NCBI RefSeq assembly: GCF_016773205.1
Contig: NZ_JAETWB010000012.1
Location: forward strand, 1-64,000
Origin: Belnapia arida
GTDB taxonomy: Bacteria; Pseudomonadota; Alphaproteobacteria; Acetobacterales; Acetobacteraceae
Direction of reading: 5' to 3'
DNA: 64,000 nt
Part shown: positions 1-9,079 of the stretch, one piece after another
How the letters are laid out: each line of letters starts with the position of its first letter
How positions within the stretch are numbered: the stretch's first letter is position 1
The notes under the pieces: generated by a model
Told to the model about the DNA's origin: nothing
The model's input: only the letters and a program-made list of their open reading frames with translations
The model's database searches: none
Position numbers and translations under genes: made by a program

Positions 1-93
1 GCCAAGCTCGATCCGACGCAGCGCGTCCAGGCGTTGCTGCGTGGGCTCACCTACAACCTTCAGCGCCTCGTCCGTCTCGGTGCTCCCGCGTGA
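1..93 (+). CDS. C-terminal end of a probable transposase (partial)
   Basis: An open frame enters from the left edge and stops at TGA 91-93, giving 30 residues ending in YNLQRLVRLGAPA. An NLxRLVRL-type tail is common at the C-terminus of DDE transposases, and the surroundings are rich in mobile-element debris. The piece is too short to assign a family. The identification is inference from a short motif. Confidence 0.35.
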   Translation, partial: AKLDPTQRVQALLRGLTYNLQRLVRLGAPA

Positions 94-274
94 GCCTCGC
101 GACAGGGCAACCCAAACTCACAATCCTGGCGTGGTCTGGCCGGAGAACGAACCCGCTACCGCGGGAGTGGTCCTGTTGGCGCTGACGCGGCGCCACCTCG
201 CACGGCGCGCTTGAGTTGAGCGGGCCCAGACCCGGGCCGACGCTGAGAGCTCCCCCGATCCAGAGGAGCTCTCC

Positions 275-465
275 ATGACCCTTCTCTCACCCGCAACGGC
301 CCAGTGACGGCCTGCGTGAGCGCTTCATCGCCGACATGACCGAGCGCGGGTTTACCGACAAGACCCGCAAGGACTATCTCCGCACCGCCACGGGCTTTGC
401 CCGCCTTTCTCGAGCGCTCGCCCGGCACGGCGACGGCCGCGGAGATTCGCAGGCGTCGCCGATAA
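275..465 (+). pseudogene. N-terminal fragment of a tyrosine recombinase, frameshifted
   Basis: ATG 275 opens a frame that stops at 305-307. The next frame reads LRERFIADMTERGFTDKTR then DYLRTATGFA, and a third frame continues RFLERSPGTATAAEIRR up to TAA 463-465. Joined, this matches the SAM-like core-binding N-terminal domain of phage-type integrases (MTxRGFTxKTRxDY...FLxRSPxTAT). At least two frameshifts are needed and the catalytic domain is absent. It is a relic of a mobile element at the left side of the island. No function is expected. Confidence 0.6.
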
Positions 466-508
466 CCAGAGGCCGGTCAAACTCACCCGCCGGCTATCGA
501 CACATCTG

Positions 509-676
509 ATGCATCAGAAGTTTTCCAGATATTTTCAGATGGCAGGAGGAATTATCGCCGGACAGATCGTGACCAAATGGATGTCCGGGCAAGCAACGCC
601 TTTCTTGTTCCTGCAAATGACTGATATTGCTTCCGGAAAGGCTTTGGGAATTTCCCACGAAGCCGCAGAACTCTGA
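509..676 (+). CDS. Small hypothetical protein (55 aa) in an AT-richer patch
   Basis: ATG 509 to TGA 674-676 encodes 55 residues beginning MHQKFSRYFQMAGGIIAG and ending GISHEAAEL. An internal ATG at 539 has no good Shine-Dalgarno either. The stretch is clearly more AT-rich than its surroundings, which suggests separate acquisition. There is a short hydrophobic run (GGIIAGQIV) but no recognisable domain. It converges on mcrC, ending 9 bp from that gene's stop. It may be spurious; the unforced amino-acid composition is the only argument for it. Confidence 0.3.
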   Translation: MHQKFSRYFQMAGGIIAGQIVTKWMSGQATPFLFLQMTDIASGKALGISHEAAEL

Positions 677-685
677 GGTCCGATC

Positions 686-1735
686 CTAGCCCAAGGCCAA
701 GCCGAGCATCCGCTCGTGAACGTGTGTCCAATGGCGCGCCAGGTCGATCACCCGAACCCCAATGCGGTGCGATCCGAGCGTGTAGTCGAGGCGGAGCTCC
801 TGTCCGTCTATAGACGGATAGACGAGCAGACCTCGCACAGGCCTGCGCCACAAGTCCGCACGCCCGGCATGCTCGAGGTAGGACAGGATCTGGTACAGGT
901 GCTCTGACCGGATTCGCGGATGCCCTCCGCGGTAGGCTCTGAATGTTTCGGCATAGAACTTGGTATCGATGATGACGACCTCAGCGTCCGATCGCAGCAC
1001 GACGTCCGCCCGCATTCCGGGCAGATAGCGTTCGTGCAGCTGATCCAGTTCCCCGGCGCTCCATTCAACGAACTCCGCGCCAACGCGGTAGGCCAACTGC
1101 TCCCGATCAAGGAAGTTGCGCACAAACTGCTCGAAGACCATCGACATGCGAACCTCGTCCTCAAGCAAAGCAGTGAATTTTGACCCTCGGCCGCCCTCCT
1201 CGGGTAGCGAAGCCTCGAACGCCATCTCGCAGATCCGCAGCAGCAGGTCGTAGTGGCCACCGCCTCGCGGCGGTCGCGTGCGGCGGAACAGGTTTCTCGA
1301 AAGCGGGACGTCGTGCACCTCATCGAAGCGCCGTGCCAAGGTTCTGAGCTCATCTCTGAGGCCGGGCTGAACCTCATGGTGTGCGGCAAGCCGCCGTAGG
1401 GTAGCCTTTAGGATGCGGTTGGCCGGAGCGTCCGGCGTCAGCTCGTCGTAGGCACAGACTAGCCTTTGGCGCACCAGCGCGCCGCCGGCGATAGATGGAG
1501 AGGGCAAAAGGCGTCCCCGCGGGTGTCTCAGCTCCTCGATGCGCTCCTGGTAATCGCGGTCAATCCCACGCCGGAGGAGACGCCGCACCCCGTTGGCCAA
1601 GACTCGCGCGAGCAGGTTGGCTAAGTCCGGGCTGTCGTCTGTGCCGACCTCCACCTGCCGCCCCTCGGCGAAGCGCCCCCAGGCATACAGGAAGAGGTAG
1701 TAGATGTTCCTGATCGGGATCGCGCGCGCGCGCAT
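686..1735 (-). CDS. mcrC: McrC-like nuclease subunit of a McrBC type IV restriction system
   Basis: Protein of about 349 aa starting MRARAIPIRNIYYLFLYAW; the IPIRNIYYxLxYAW opening is the hallmark of the McrC family. A PD-(D/E)xK nuclease core is visible: MRADVVL near residue 242 and VVIIDTKFY near residue 255, followed by a helix with YQ. McrC is recruited by the McrB GTPase ring and cuts modified DNA. I place the start at ATG 1735-1733 because it overlaps the mcrB stop as TGATG, typical of translational coupling. A start 33 bp upstream is possible but would overlap mcrB more. Confidence 0.88.
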   Translation of the reverse strand: MRARAIPIRNIYYLFLYAWGRFAEGRQVEVGTDDSPDLANLLARVLANGVRRLLRRGIDRDYQERIEELRHPRGRLLPSPSIAGGALVRQRLVCAYDELTPDAPANRILKATLRRLAAHHEVQPGLRDELRTLARRFDEVHDVPLSRNLFRRTRPPRGGGHYDLLLRICEMAFEASLPEEGGRGSKFTALLEDEVRMSMVFEQFVRNFLDREQLAYRVGAEFVEWSAGELDQLHERYLPGMRADVVLRSDAEVVIIDTKFYAETFRAYRGGHPRIRSEHLYQILSYLEHAGRADLWRRPVRGLLVYPSIDGQELRLDYTLGSHRIGVRVIDLARHWTHVHERMLGLALG

Positions 1736-3510
1736 CAGGGCTCGGGCGCTAGCAGCATCCGGCGCCACTGCTCGACCTTGTCAGGGTCGTCGAAGCTGTA
1801 CTCCTCGAGGAGTGGCAGGACTTCGGTTGCAATCACAGCTTCGTACCAACCCTCTCCCGTGACCTCGGCGTCGTCGCGCGGCACGAAGAAGCTATGACCG
1901 ATGCAGAAGCCCGGGCCGAGGTTGGCCCGGTCGGCGGCGATCTCCCGGTTCAGCGCCGCCATCCGACCGCAGATCTGCGCTACCAACGCGACTGGCACCC
2001 CCTTGCCGGCAAGGTGTGCAGCGAAGGCCGGCCGGTCGTAAGCCGGTTGCGCCGTGACAAAGGCGAAGCGCCGGCGCAGTGCGTAATCGACCACCGCTAG
2101 GCTGCGGTCGGCGGTGTTCATCATCCCGATGAGGAATACGTTTTTTGGTACGTGGAAGGGCTGATGCATGGGGTCGCCAGCAGCCTGCCGGTCAGGCGAG
2201 GCGTAAGCAAGCCGGGTAGCCCAGCTTCGGTCCCGCTTGTCCGGCTCAATCAACAGCATCATCTCGCCAAGGATTTTCGACAAGTTGCCGCGGTTGATCT
2301 CGTCGATGATAAAAACGTAGCTTTCATCCGGGTCCGCGAGGGCGCGACGGCAGAAGGCGACGAAAGCGCCGTCCTGCAGCTCGAACCCACCGCCTTCGCG
2401 TGGGCGGAAGCCTTGCACGAAGTTCTCATAGGCATAGGACTGGTGGAACTGCACCATGGCGGCCCTGCCTGGGTCCTCGTAGCCGATCAGCGCATAGGCG
2501 AGGCGGCGGGCGATGAAGCTCTTGCCGACCCCAGGCGCCCCCTGAAGCACCAGGTTGCGCTTGCCGCGCCAAACCGCGAGCCAGCGTGCGAACTCCTCCT
2601 CCGGCAGGAACAACCCCTCAACGGCCCGCTCCATGGGATAGGGCGGCCGCGCCTCGACCGCCTGGGCGGGCGCCGCATCTGAGTTCACGGGCGGGACGCT
2701 GTCGTCGAGGAAAGGGGGCGTTGGCGGCAGCTCGCCGGGCTCGCTGCCTGGAGTGAGGTCATGCAGAAGCGGGCCGAAGAGCTCGACGGCCTCGCAAAGC
2801 TGGGTCGTGAAGTCCGAGCCAACCTGCCCCAACTCGTCCGCGGTGACGTAGCGGCTGATTGCGCCGCCTGCCCAATGGCGGCCGCGATCGGACCTCAGGA
2901 AAGCAAGCCATTCGTCGAAATTCTCGAACTCGCCCGGTCCAGGCTCAAGACGGGTCTTCTGACGGAATCGCCAGCCGCCGCTGCGCCGGAGTTCCGCGGC
3001 CAGCCGCGCCGCAGGCGCCGAGCCCGGGGCAGGCAGACGAGCGAAGATCTCTGGGGCAGCCGCGCGGACCTTGTCCTTAATCCCTTGCTGGGAGAAGTCG
3101 CTGGGGTGGATGGCCGGCGCGAAGCCGTATTCGACCCCGCGCTCGGATACAATTGTGAAGAGCTGCGGCATACCGACGAAGTCGGGCAGGTTCGCGGCGT
3201 TGTGGACGCCGAACCACAGATCCTTGGGCAGAGCGCCGCGCACGCCGCTCTGCGGATTAAAGCCGCTGGTTAGCTTGGCTGGAAAGGCGGCGTCCGACCC
3301 AAGCGCCGCCTGTACCGTCCTCGCCATGTCGCGCAGGAGGAGGTCGATGCGCGAGTAGACATCCCGCTCCTCGTCCGAGAGCTCGGCGTAGCGCTTTTGC
3401 CGCCTGCTCTGGCGCAGAAGTAGGAGGTCGCGCCCAGTTAGGAGCCTGGACGGCTGGAGTTGTCTTGGCTGTGGCTGATCGCTTTCGGGCACACGGTGTC
3501 TTACGTCCAT
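1735..3510 (-). CDS. mcrB: McrB-like GTPase subunit of a type IV restriction system
   Basis: About 591 aa from ATG 3510. The N-terminal half (roughly residues 45-200) resembles the MrcB_N/DUF3578 DNA-recognition domain. The C-terminal half is the AAA+ GTPase: Walker A GAPGVGKSF near residue 325, Walker B IIDEINRG near 402, and MMNTADRSL near 464. The MNTADRS motif is the GTP-specific signature of McrB. The protein should form the hexameric motor that powers McrC on methylated or otherwise modified foreign DNA. The reading frame stays open upstream to 3759, but that extension is low-complexity and unlike the family. mcrC follows with a 1-nt overlap. The exact start is uncertain. Confidence 0.88.
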   Translation of the reverse strand: MDVRHRVPESDQPQPRQLQPSRLLTGRDLLLLRQSRRQKRYAELSDEERDVYSRIDLLLRDMARTVQAALGSDAAFPAKLTSGFNPQSGVRGALPKDLWFGVHNAANLPDFVGMPQLFTIVSERGVEYGFAPAIHPSDFSQQGIKDKVRAAAPEIFARLPAPGSAPAARLAAELRRSGGWRFRQKTRLEPGPGEFENFDEWLAFLRSDRGRHWAGGAISRYVTADELGQVGSDFTTQLCEAVELFGPLLHDLTPGSEPGELPPTPPFLDDSVPPVNSDAAPAQAVEARPPYPMERAVEGLFLPEEEFARWLAVWRGKRNLVLQGAPGVGKSFIARRLAYALIGYEDPGRAAMVQFHQSYAYENFVQGFRPREGGGFELQDGAFVAFCRRALADPDESYVFIIDEINRGNLSKILGEMMLLIEPDKRDRSWATRLAYASPDRQAAGDPMHQPFHVPKNVFLIGMMNTADRSLAVVDYALRRRFAFVTAQPAYDRPAFAAHLAGKGVPVALVAQICGRMAALNREIAADRANLGPGFCIGHSFFVPRDDAEVTGEGWYEAVIATEVLPLLEEYSFDDPDKVEQWRRMLLAPEP

Positions 3511-3822
3511 CCCCCGATAGCAGCAACGGCTTGACCTTGAGCTAAGACCTAGTCGCCGAGAGCGTGACTCGTTAGGGATTCCATATCGCCGACAGGCTGA
3601 TTCAATCTGGCGACCAAGGGAGGTTCGCCATGCCCATCCCACCTCAGGCTGATTTTGCCGCAGGCGGACAGCACGCGGCAGCGCGGCAGACGAAGGACGC
3701 GGCCCAAGCCGCGTCGCCTGGGTGGCCTTGGCTACCATCAACGATGCAGCATCCTGCATCGAGGCTGCCCGGATGCGTATCCATCGATGTGTTAGACCGG
3801 CCTCAGCGGGTCATCCTGGCCG
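3511..3822. other. Intergenic region upstream of mcrB
   Basis: No convincing gene. It should contain the mcrBC promoter, reading leftward, but I see no clear -35/-10 pair. The open frame continuing upstream of mcrB through this region is Arg/Ser/Pro-rich, as expected for non-coding GC-rich DNA. Confidence 0.4.
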
Positions 3823-4206
3823 TTAGGCGACTGGCACCCCCAACGCATTGAGGAGGTGCCGAGCTTCGGCATCGAGATGTCGGAGTTGTCGAAGGCGAAC
3901 CGGCCGAGGCCGGCATCGCCCCTGGAGCGTGCCGAGCTGGCGCAGGAGCCACCGGGCAGTCTTCAGGGCCGCGGCTGTCTCCGCACGCTGGATTTCCGCC
4001 TGCCGGGACCGCCGACCATGCTTTAGGGCGTTGGAATTGCCTGGTTGTCCACCCCGGCGATGGAGTATCGGTCCGGCGAGTTGTGCCGGACCTGCCTCAG
4101 GTCGCTCGGTAAATCGCGCTGCAGGGTGTTGAGGAGAACTCAGTGTGGCCGTTCCATCTCCCCTGCCACCAGCCTTCATGGCCGCCCTAGACGCATTCTG
4201 ACACAT
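3823..4206 (-). CDS. Hypothetical protein with a GGQPGNSNALKHG motif
   Basis: 127 aa. Residues about 52-65 read GGQPGNSNALKHGR. The G-x-P-x-GN-x-NAxKHG motif is frequent near the N-terminus of small phage- or plasmid-linked proteins, including terminase-small-subunit-like ones. The rest is a basic, Leu/Arg-rich helical tail. It lies downstream of the primase module on the same strand, so it probably belongs to that element rather than to mcrBC. The motif is seen; the role is unknown. The N-terminal 40 residues may be non-coding if translation starts later. Confidence 0.5.
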   Translation of the reverse strand: MCQNASRAAMKAGGRGDGTATLSSPQHPAARFTERPEAGPAQLAGPILHRRGGQPGNSNALKHGRRSRQAEIQRAETAAALKTARWLLRQLGTLQGRCRPRPVRLRQLRHLDAEARHLLNALGVPVA

Positions 4207-4320
4207 CCTCGACGAGCTCCCAGCTCAACCATTCCGCCGATACAGCCGAGACCTACCGTGCCCCTATTTCGACCCATCGCGGTCCATCCTGCTCCCTATC
4301 CGCTGGACAGCCCTCCCAGA

Positions 4321-4890
4321 TCACGTCCGCACCTCCACCACAGCTGTCGCTGGCCGTCCATCCGGTGGATGGCAGGTCCAGCAGCACCAACCCGGCCTCT
4401 CAGCCTCGCGCCACCAGCGCCCGCCGGTCTGGGTGAACCGGCCGCAGGCCGTGCACCAGCTCCCCGATGGCGGACTGAACGGCTCGGACCAGGCGGGCGG
4501 GCAGCCCAGGTCGGAGGTGTCCATCTCCTGCTCCGGCGGCAGTGAGGGCAGCAGCCCAACCTCGGCCAGCGAGGCGACAACGTGCGGCGCCACCATGGCC
4601 CGCCGGCCGTCCGGGCGGACCAGCACGAGCCAGCCTGCGGGGTCGCGCTCGCGGCACGCCCCCTGCGCCAGAGCTCGGGCAACAGACCCAGCGATCGAAC
4701 GGAGCCATGTGTCCGGGCAAGACGGGATGGCGGACAGGCCAATGCTTCCCGGTGCCGCGGTCTCGGCGGCGCGGGCGGCGAGAAGGGCCGCCATATCCTC
4801 CCGGTGCTGACGCGCCTCCTCCAGCAGCTCCGTTGGGAGGCGGGAGGCGTTGCCGATCGCCACCCGCCCATCCGGCCGCAAGGAGGCCAT
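4321..4890 (-). CDS. Hypothetical zinc-ribbon protein downstream of the primase
   Basis: 189 aa from ATG 4890. The C-terminal quarter has a CTAC...CCWTC arrangement (two CxxC knuckles about 20 residues apart), which suggests a small zinc ribbon. The N-terminal part is Ala/Leu-rich and helical, with a repeated RPDGR element (residues about 5-9 and 92-96). In-frame coding potential continues upstream to the primase stop (reading TAATVLARIEEAGG) without an ATG, GTG or TTG start, so the true start could be a non-standard codon coupled to the primase. Two overlapping frames are also open here; the cysteine pattern favours this one. Likely part of the replication module. Confidence 0.55.
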   Translation of the reverse strand: MASLRPDGRVAIGNASRLPTELLEEARQHREDMAALLAARAAETAAPGSIGLSAIPSCPDTWLRSIAGSVARALAQGACRERDPAGWLVLVRPDGRRAMVAPHVVASLAEVGLLPSLPPEQEMDTSDLGCPPAWSEPFSPPSGSWCTACGRFTQTGGRWWREAERPGWCCWTCHPPDGRPATAVVEVRT

Positions 4891-4931
4891 GCCGCCGGCC
4901 TCCTCGATCCGCGCCAGGACCGTGGCGGCAG

Positions 4932-7535
4932 TCAGAGCAACACCTCATCCGCCGCATTTTCGCACGATGGACCAGCAGCGTTCCCAGCGTCCCCAGTGTC
5001 CCAGCGATCCGGTTCAGAAGCGGAGGCTGTCTGGCCGGAGCGCTCGGAACACTCGGAACGCTGGGTGCCCACTGTACGGATCGTGATCATGCGGCCGCCC
5101 CTGCCGCCGCTCTCAGGTAGGGCCAGGTCGACCCCGGCGCGACGCAGGGCCGGCGCCACCCGCCGCAGCTTCCCCGACATCCGGGTCGCGTCCTTCGGCC
5201 AGTCGCGCTCACGCTGGCGGTCAGGGGAGGTGCGACCGTTGATCTCCAGCAGCAGCTCCGACGCTGTACCCTGCCAGATGCCCTCCTCAGCGGCGATCGC
5301 CTGGACCGTCGCGGCGATGGTGTCGGCCTCGATCACCCCGGCCACGGCGCCGGCCCGGTTGTCAGCCATGGCGGCGAGCATCTGGTCGACCGTCCAGCCG
5401 AAGGCGGGTGCCGCAGCGCAGGCGACCCGTGCGAAGTCGGCCATGCGCGGCAGTCGCTCCAGTTTCATTCCAGGCGCGTCGCGCAATGCCAGCACCAGCG
5501 CGTCGAGCAGCAGCGCGAGGACGCCTGGCGCGGCCGCGTTGAAGTCCTGCCAGACCTCAGCCTCCGGGCGGCGTTGATCGTCGGGGATCGCCGGCAGGGT
5601 GATGGCGACGGCCCGGTCGGCTAGATCGCCGCGCGCGAGCAGGGACGGGATGCCATTGAGCAGCACCGGGTTTTGCGCATAGGCGACGTGCTCCTCGCCG
5701 TTGGTGAATAGCGCCCGCTCCCCAAGCCCGCTGCCGGTCGCTAGGCGGCACAGCGCATCAGCCATCTCCGGGGACAGCGAGGAGAGGTTGTCGAGCGCCA
5801 CGACGCGGCCATTGCGCGCGGCGATGACAAGATCGCGCTCGTCCTTCGGCACCGCCCGCACGTCCGCCGTGTTCGGGTCCACCAACCGTCGCAGCATTTT
5901 TGCCGCGGTCGTCTTGCCGCTGCCCTGTTCGCCGTCGAGCGCGAGAACCGCGAAGGGACCTTCTGGGTAAAGCGTCGCGACCAACCATGTAGTTGCCAGT
6001 ATGAAGTCGTCCGAGGGGCGCCCGTCCTGCCCCGGTCGGACGTTGAGGAGGCGATGCAGCCCATCCTGTGCGCCTGCCGCACGCTGCGGCACCGGCAACG
6101 CGCCGAGCCCCGCCGGCCGGATCAGCGGCACGTCGGCACCATCGATCACCTGCCAGCCCTCTGGCGTTACCCTGACCAGCGCCCAGTCCGGGCAGCCGAG
6201 GTCGAGCCACACGGCACCGTCGGCGGTGCGGCAGAGGCGCGGGCGCGGCTCCCGCTCGTCGCCGCGTAGCGCGAAGGCATCGAAGGCCCCGAGCGCTTCA
6301 GACAGCGAGTGATCCGACACTGCCCCTGGCCGCACCGTCTCCCCGGCCTTGCCCTTCACCGTCACCGGGTTCGCGTCGCCATAGATTAGTCGCACGATGT
6401 TCTTGAACGCAGTCCAGCGGACCGGATAGCGCTCGGTCCGCCCTTCGCGGGGTACGGTCGCGTAAGCGGTCCCGCGCGGATCACGCCAGAACGTCACCCC
6501 AGCGTCGAGGACCGCCGCGATGATCTTCTCGGTCTTGGTCTCGCGTATCGCAACCCGGTCGAGAGTTTCACGAGACTCAGAGTCGGCGCTCGCTCGATTC
6601 CACATCCGGTGCAGCTCGCGGGCTCCCGCCACCTCGCCCTTCTCAACAACCCAGTCGCGGGTGTGCTCGCACCGCCGCAGCAGCGCGCATGTCTCATCGA
6701 AGCTGAAGCCCTCGCGTTTCAGGAGGGCACCCAGCGCCATTGCGAGCGCAGACCGGCTGCCGTCGTTCATGTCCGCCATGTCGCCCGCCCAGCGTCGGGC
6801 GAGCGTGGCGTTGGACCCTATCGCCCGGTGGAGGCGAGCCACCAGCGTGTCGCCGCCGCCCGGAGCGGCGCTGTCTTGGGATGCCTTGCCGACCGTGACG
6901 AAGGCTGGGCCAGCCTCGCGCGCCAACCAGAGCAACGTCGCCACATCGACTGAGCGGATATCGGCCGGCGTGTTGGTCAGGTGCTGGTCGGTCACCGCGA
7001 AGTATTTGTTCGCCAGGTACAGCTCGATGGCGGGCGGGTGCTCTTTGCCTGGGCGCTTCCACGTCCTGCCGTACTTGCTGCCCATGGCGGCGCGTAAGGG
7101 TGGCAAGACAGTGGTCGAGTACAAGAAGTAGACCTTCACGCCGGTCCCCGATGGGGACACTTCGGTGTAGCTGGCGAAGCGATGGATCACCTCCACTGCC
7201 CAAGCTTCGATCTCCCCGGAGGCGGGGTCGCGGCAGGTGTCGAGGTCACAGCCGCCAAGGGCGAGGGTGCCCCCCTCCTGGAGAGAGCCCAGCTCTAGAC
7301 CGACGCCGCCGCCTTCGCCGTTGACGTGCTGTGCTGCCCATCGCTCGGCCGCGCTGCGGGGCGCCCAGGTCGCAGGATTGTCGGCCTCAGCCCGTCGTCC
7401 GGTTCTTGCGTCGAAGGGGACCTTCGTGGGTCTGGCGTCGGGCTTGTCGCCGCGGAGGACGTTCTTCCAGCCAACCCAGCGTGGCATCGGCGCGACGGCT
7501 TCCATGCTGATCGGGCCCATACTGTCGGCACTCAC
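4932..7535 (-). CDS. Phage/plasmid-type primase-polymerase with C-terminal helicase-like ATPase
   Basis: About 867 aa. The N-terminal 250 residues look like an archaeo-eukaryotic primase-polymerase domain, with an acidic GGCDLDTC motif near residue 97 and SPSGTGVKVY about 30 residues later. A P-loop GEQGSGKTT lies near residue 535, followed by RVVALDNLSSLS (Walker B-like) and an ALFTNGEEH sensor region, as in the SF3-like helicases of satellites and plasmids. It would prime and unwind the element's own DNA. I choose GTG 7535 because it overlaps the upstream stop as GTGA and yields MSADSMGPISMEA; longer starts are low-complexity. It is the last but one gene of the leftward module. Confidence 0.75.
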   Translation of the reverse strand: MSADSMGPISMEAVAPMPRWVGWKNVLRGDKPDARPTKVPFDARTGRRAEADNPATWAPRSAAERWAAQHVNGEGGGVGLELGSLQEGGTLALGGCDLDTCRDPASGEIEAWAVEVIHRFASYTEVSPSGTGVKVYFLYSTTVLPPLRAAMGSKYGRTWKRPGKEHPPAIELYLANKYFAVTDQHLTNTPADIRSVDVATLLWLAREAGPAFVTVGKASQDSAAPGGGDTLVARLHRAIGSNATLARRWAGDMADMNDGSRSALAMALGALLKREGFSFDETCALLRRCEHTRDWVVEKGEVAGARELHRMWNRASADSESRETLDRVAIRETKTEKIIAAVLDAGVTFWRDPRGTAYATVPREGRTERYPVRWTAFKNIVRLIYGDANPVTVKGKAGETVRPGAVSDHSLSEALGAFDAFALRGDEREPRPRLCRTADGAVWLDLGCPDWALVRVTPEGWQVIDGADVPLIRPAGLGALPVPQRAAGAQDGLHRLLNVRPGQDGRPSDDFILATTWLVATLYPEGPFAVLALDGEQGSGKTTAAKMLRRLVDPNTADVRAVPKDERDLVIAARNGRVVALDNLSSLSPEMADALCRLATGSGLGERALFTNGEEHVAYAQNPVLLNGIPSLLARGDLADRAVAITLPAIPDDQRRPEAEVWQDFNAAAPGVLALLLDALVLALRDAPGMKLERLPRMADFARVACAAAPAFGWTVDQMLAAMADNRAGAVAGVIEADTIAATVQAIAAEEGIWQGTASELLLEINGRTSPDRQRERDWPKDATRMSGKLRRVAPALRRAGVDLALPESGGRGGRMITIRTVGTQRSECSERSGQTASASEPDRWDTGDAGNAAGPSCENAADEVLL

Positions 7536-7846
7536 GCCACACCGCCCGGGGCGGAGGCCCGGTCGTCGTGAGCGATACGCGATGCATAAGCCATGGCATC
7601 GGTGGAGTTGTCGAAGAGCAGCGCGACGACACCACCCTGCGAGAGCGCGCCAGCGGCCAGGGCTTCGCTGAGGGGATCGAGATGGTCCGCCCCTGGGGCA
7701 ATATGCGCGAAGACCACCATCCCGCCAGGCTGGCCCAGGAGATCGGGTGTCGGCTCCAGCGGCGGGCGGGCCAGGATCATGACGGGCTGGCCGTGCAGGA
7801 CGTGCAGCCGCGCCGCAGCACCGGCGTGGAAGCAAGAAGCAGACAT
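7532..7846 (-). CDS. Small hypothetical protein upstream of the primase
   Basis: 104 aa from ATG 7846, preceded by AAGGA 8 bp upstream. The sequence starts MSASCFHAGAAARLHVLHG and has short hydrophobic strands (GQPVMILA, GGMVVFAH, GGVVALLFD), suggesting a small alpha/beta fold. No family is recognised. The frame extends upstream to 8155 but that part is Arg-rich and overlaps a better gene. Its stop overlaps the primase GTG start by 4 nt, so the two are probably translated together. Confidence 0.55.
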   Translation of the reverse strand: MSASCFHAGAAARLHVLHGQPVMILARPPLEPTPDLLGQPGGMVVFAHIAPGADHLDPLSEALAAGALSQGGVVALLFDNSTDAMAYASRIAHDDRASAPGGVA

Positions 7847-7982
7847 GTCGAGGTCCTTGCAAAAAGGGACCGCGCCTGCGAACACTAGGTTGTTGGCAGA
7901 GTATTCGGCGGGGCGGCAACGTTGAAAGACGAGGCAGCCCCGCCATTTCGCGGAGCTAAGACCGCGTGTGTGGCGAAATGGG

Positions 7983-8204
7983 CTATTCGCAGTTGCCCGC
8001 TGCGTTCTCCGCCATCTCTGCAATCCGGTTCGGGTGAGTGTTCCCTGCAACCCAGGCTGCAAGGCCGGCAGCAGCGTAGGCGACGCGCCGCCGCCCAAGG
8101 CGAAGGTACGGCGGCCCCTCGCCTTCCTCGCGCCAGCGTCCCAGGGTGCACTCACTGATACCGAATCGCTCAGCGACCTCCTTCGCGGAGTGGTAGGCGT
8201 TCAT
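7983..8204 (-). CDS. Helix-turn-helix protein, excisionase/MerR-like (HTH_17 type)
   Basis: 73 aa from ATG 8204 with AAAGGA just upstream. Residues 7-40 read SAKEVAERFGISECTLGRWR followed by GPPYLRLGRRRVAY, the winged-helix pattern of excisionase/AlpA-type DNA-binding proteins. Such proteins direct integrase or switch on replication genes in integrative elements. It sits just upstream of the primase genes on the same strand. DNA binding is well supported; its target is not. Confidence 0.7.
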   Translation of the reverse strand: MNAYHSAKEVAERFGISECTLGRWREEGEGPPYLRLGRRRVAYAAAGLAAWVAGNTHPNRIAEMAENAAGNCE

Positions 8205-8292
8205 GTCCTTTCATGGCTCCTGTATCGGGATGCGGACAGTTTCGGCGTGACGCCAGACGTCTGTCGTGGAACAGGTGTGCAGTTCGACCCGT

Positions 8293-8805
8293 TCACTCGG
8301 GGAGCAGCGGCAGCCGATCGATGTTGAGGACAACAGATTCTGGATCTAGGGCGGCCGCTGCCGTCCGGTGCCCGTTCGCATACTTCTCATAGAGAGTGAC
8401 CCGCCGAATCACAGCCAGAGTTACGGCACGGAGAAAATCACCGCCGACGGCGTAGGTATTGATCCCCAGCGCCCGTGCGTTCTCAGGTGTCATGGCTTGG
8501 GCGACCCGGCGCGCCAACATGTTGCGGGTTGGCTGTGGGTTCTCCCCCTCGGCCTTCTGCCGCTCGGCCAAATAGCGTCGCACCAGGCCGAGGTCACCAT
8601 CCGATAGCTGTTTAATGCTACGCTCGCGTGGCTTCCGCGAGGCCTTGGCCCAGATCCGCTTCGCCACGTCCGACCCGAAAGTCACCTCGATAAATCGGAA
8701 CAGATATGCTGCAAGGATAGCGCAACGCTCCTCGGTCCATACCAGGGAGGCTGGTGAGGGCTCTGCCGGACGGCTGGCGGTCCGACCGGTCTTCGGTGTT
8801 CTCAT
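8293..8805 (-). CDS. Hypothetical protein of the integrative element
   Basis: About 170 aa from ATG 8805 (MRTPKTGRTASRP); an in-frame ATG at 8862 is a less likely start. The protein is mainly helical, with a conserved-looking core ERCAILAAYLFRFIEVTFG near residues 30-48 and a basic segment after it. I do not recognise a family. It lies between two HTH genes on the same strand, so a replication or regulatory accessory role is possible but unproven. Confidence 0.5.
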   Translation of the reverse strand: MRTPKTGRTASRPAEPSPASLVWTEERCAILAAYLFRFIEVTFGSDVAKRIWAKASRKPRERSIKQLSDGDLGLVRRYLAERQKAEGENPQPTRNMLARRVAQAMTPENARALGINTYAVGGDFLRAVTLAVIRRVTLYEKYANGHRTAAAALDPESVVLNIDRLPLLPE

Positions 8806-9079
8806 GTCAATTTGCCCGCGAGTGGCGAGGTGCACGGAAAGTGAGTAGCCGGACGGCGCCAACGGAGTGACGGACCTCCAGGGTTTGCCTCTACCGCTGC
8901 ACGGCGTATTAGACCGTGCGCCATCGACCCGGCGCTCGTCCCACGCATCTTCCGGTGCACTACACCGGTCCGCTCCGGGTGGCCAAAGACCGCAACCGAC
9001 CGGTTACCTCTTGAGCTGCTGTCCTGGATGTGTCCGATGGACAAGGCACCAAGCAAGCGCCGATGATAGATCTTCACGA

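Noticed and set aside
4582-5577. 331-codon rightward frame over the primase 3' end
   Set aside because: Ser/Arg-rich shadow of the primase-helicase gene, with no family resemblance.
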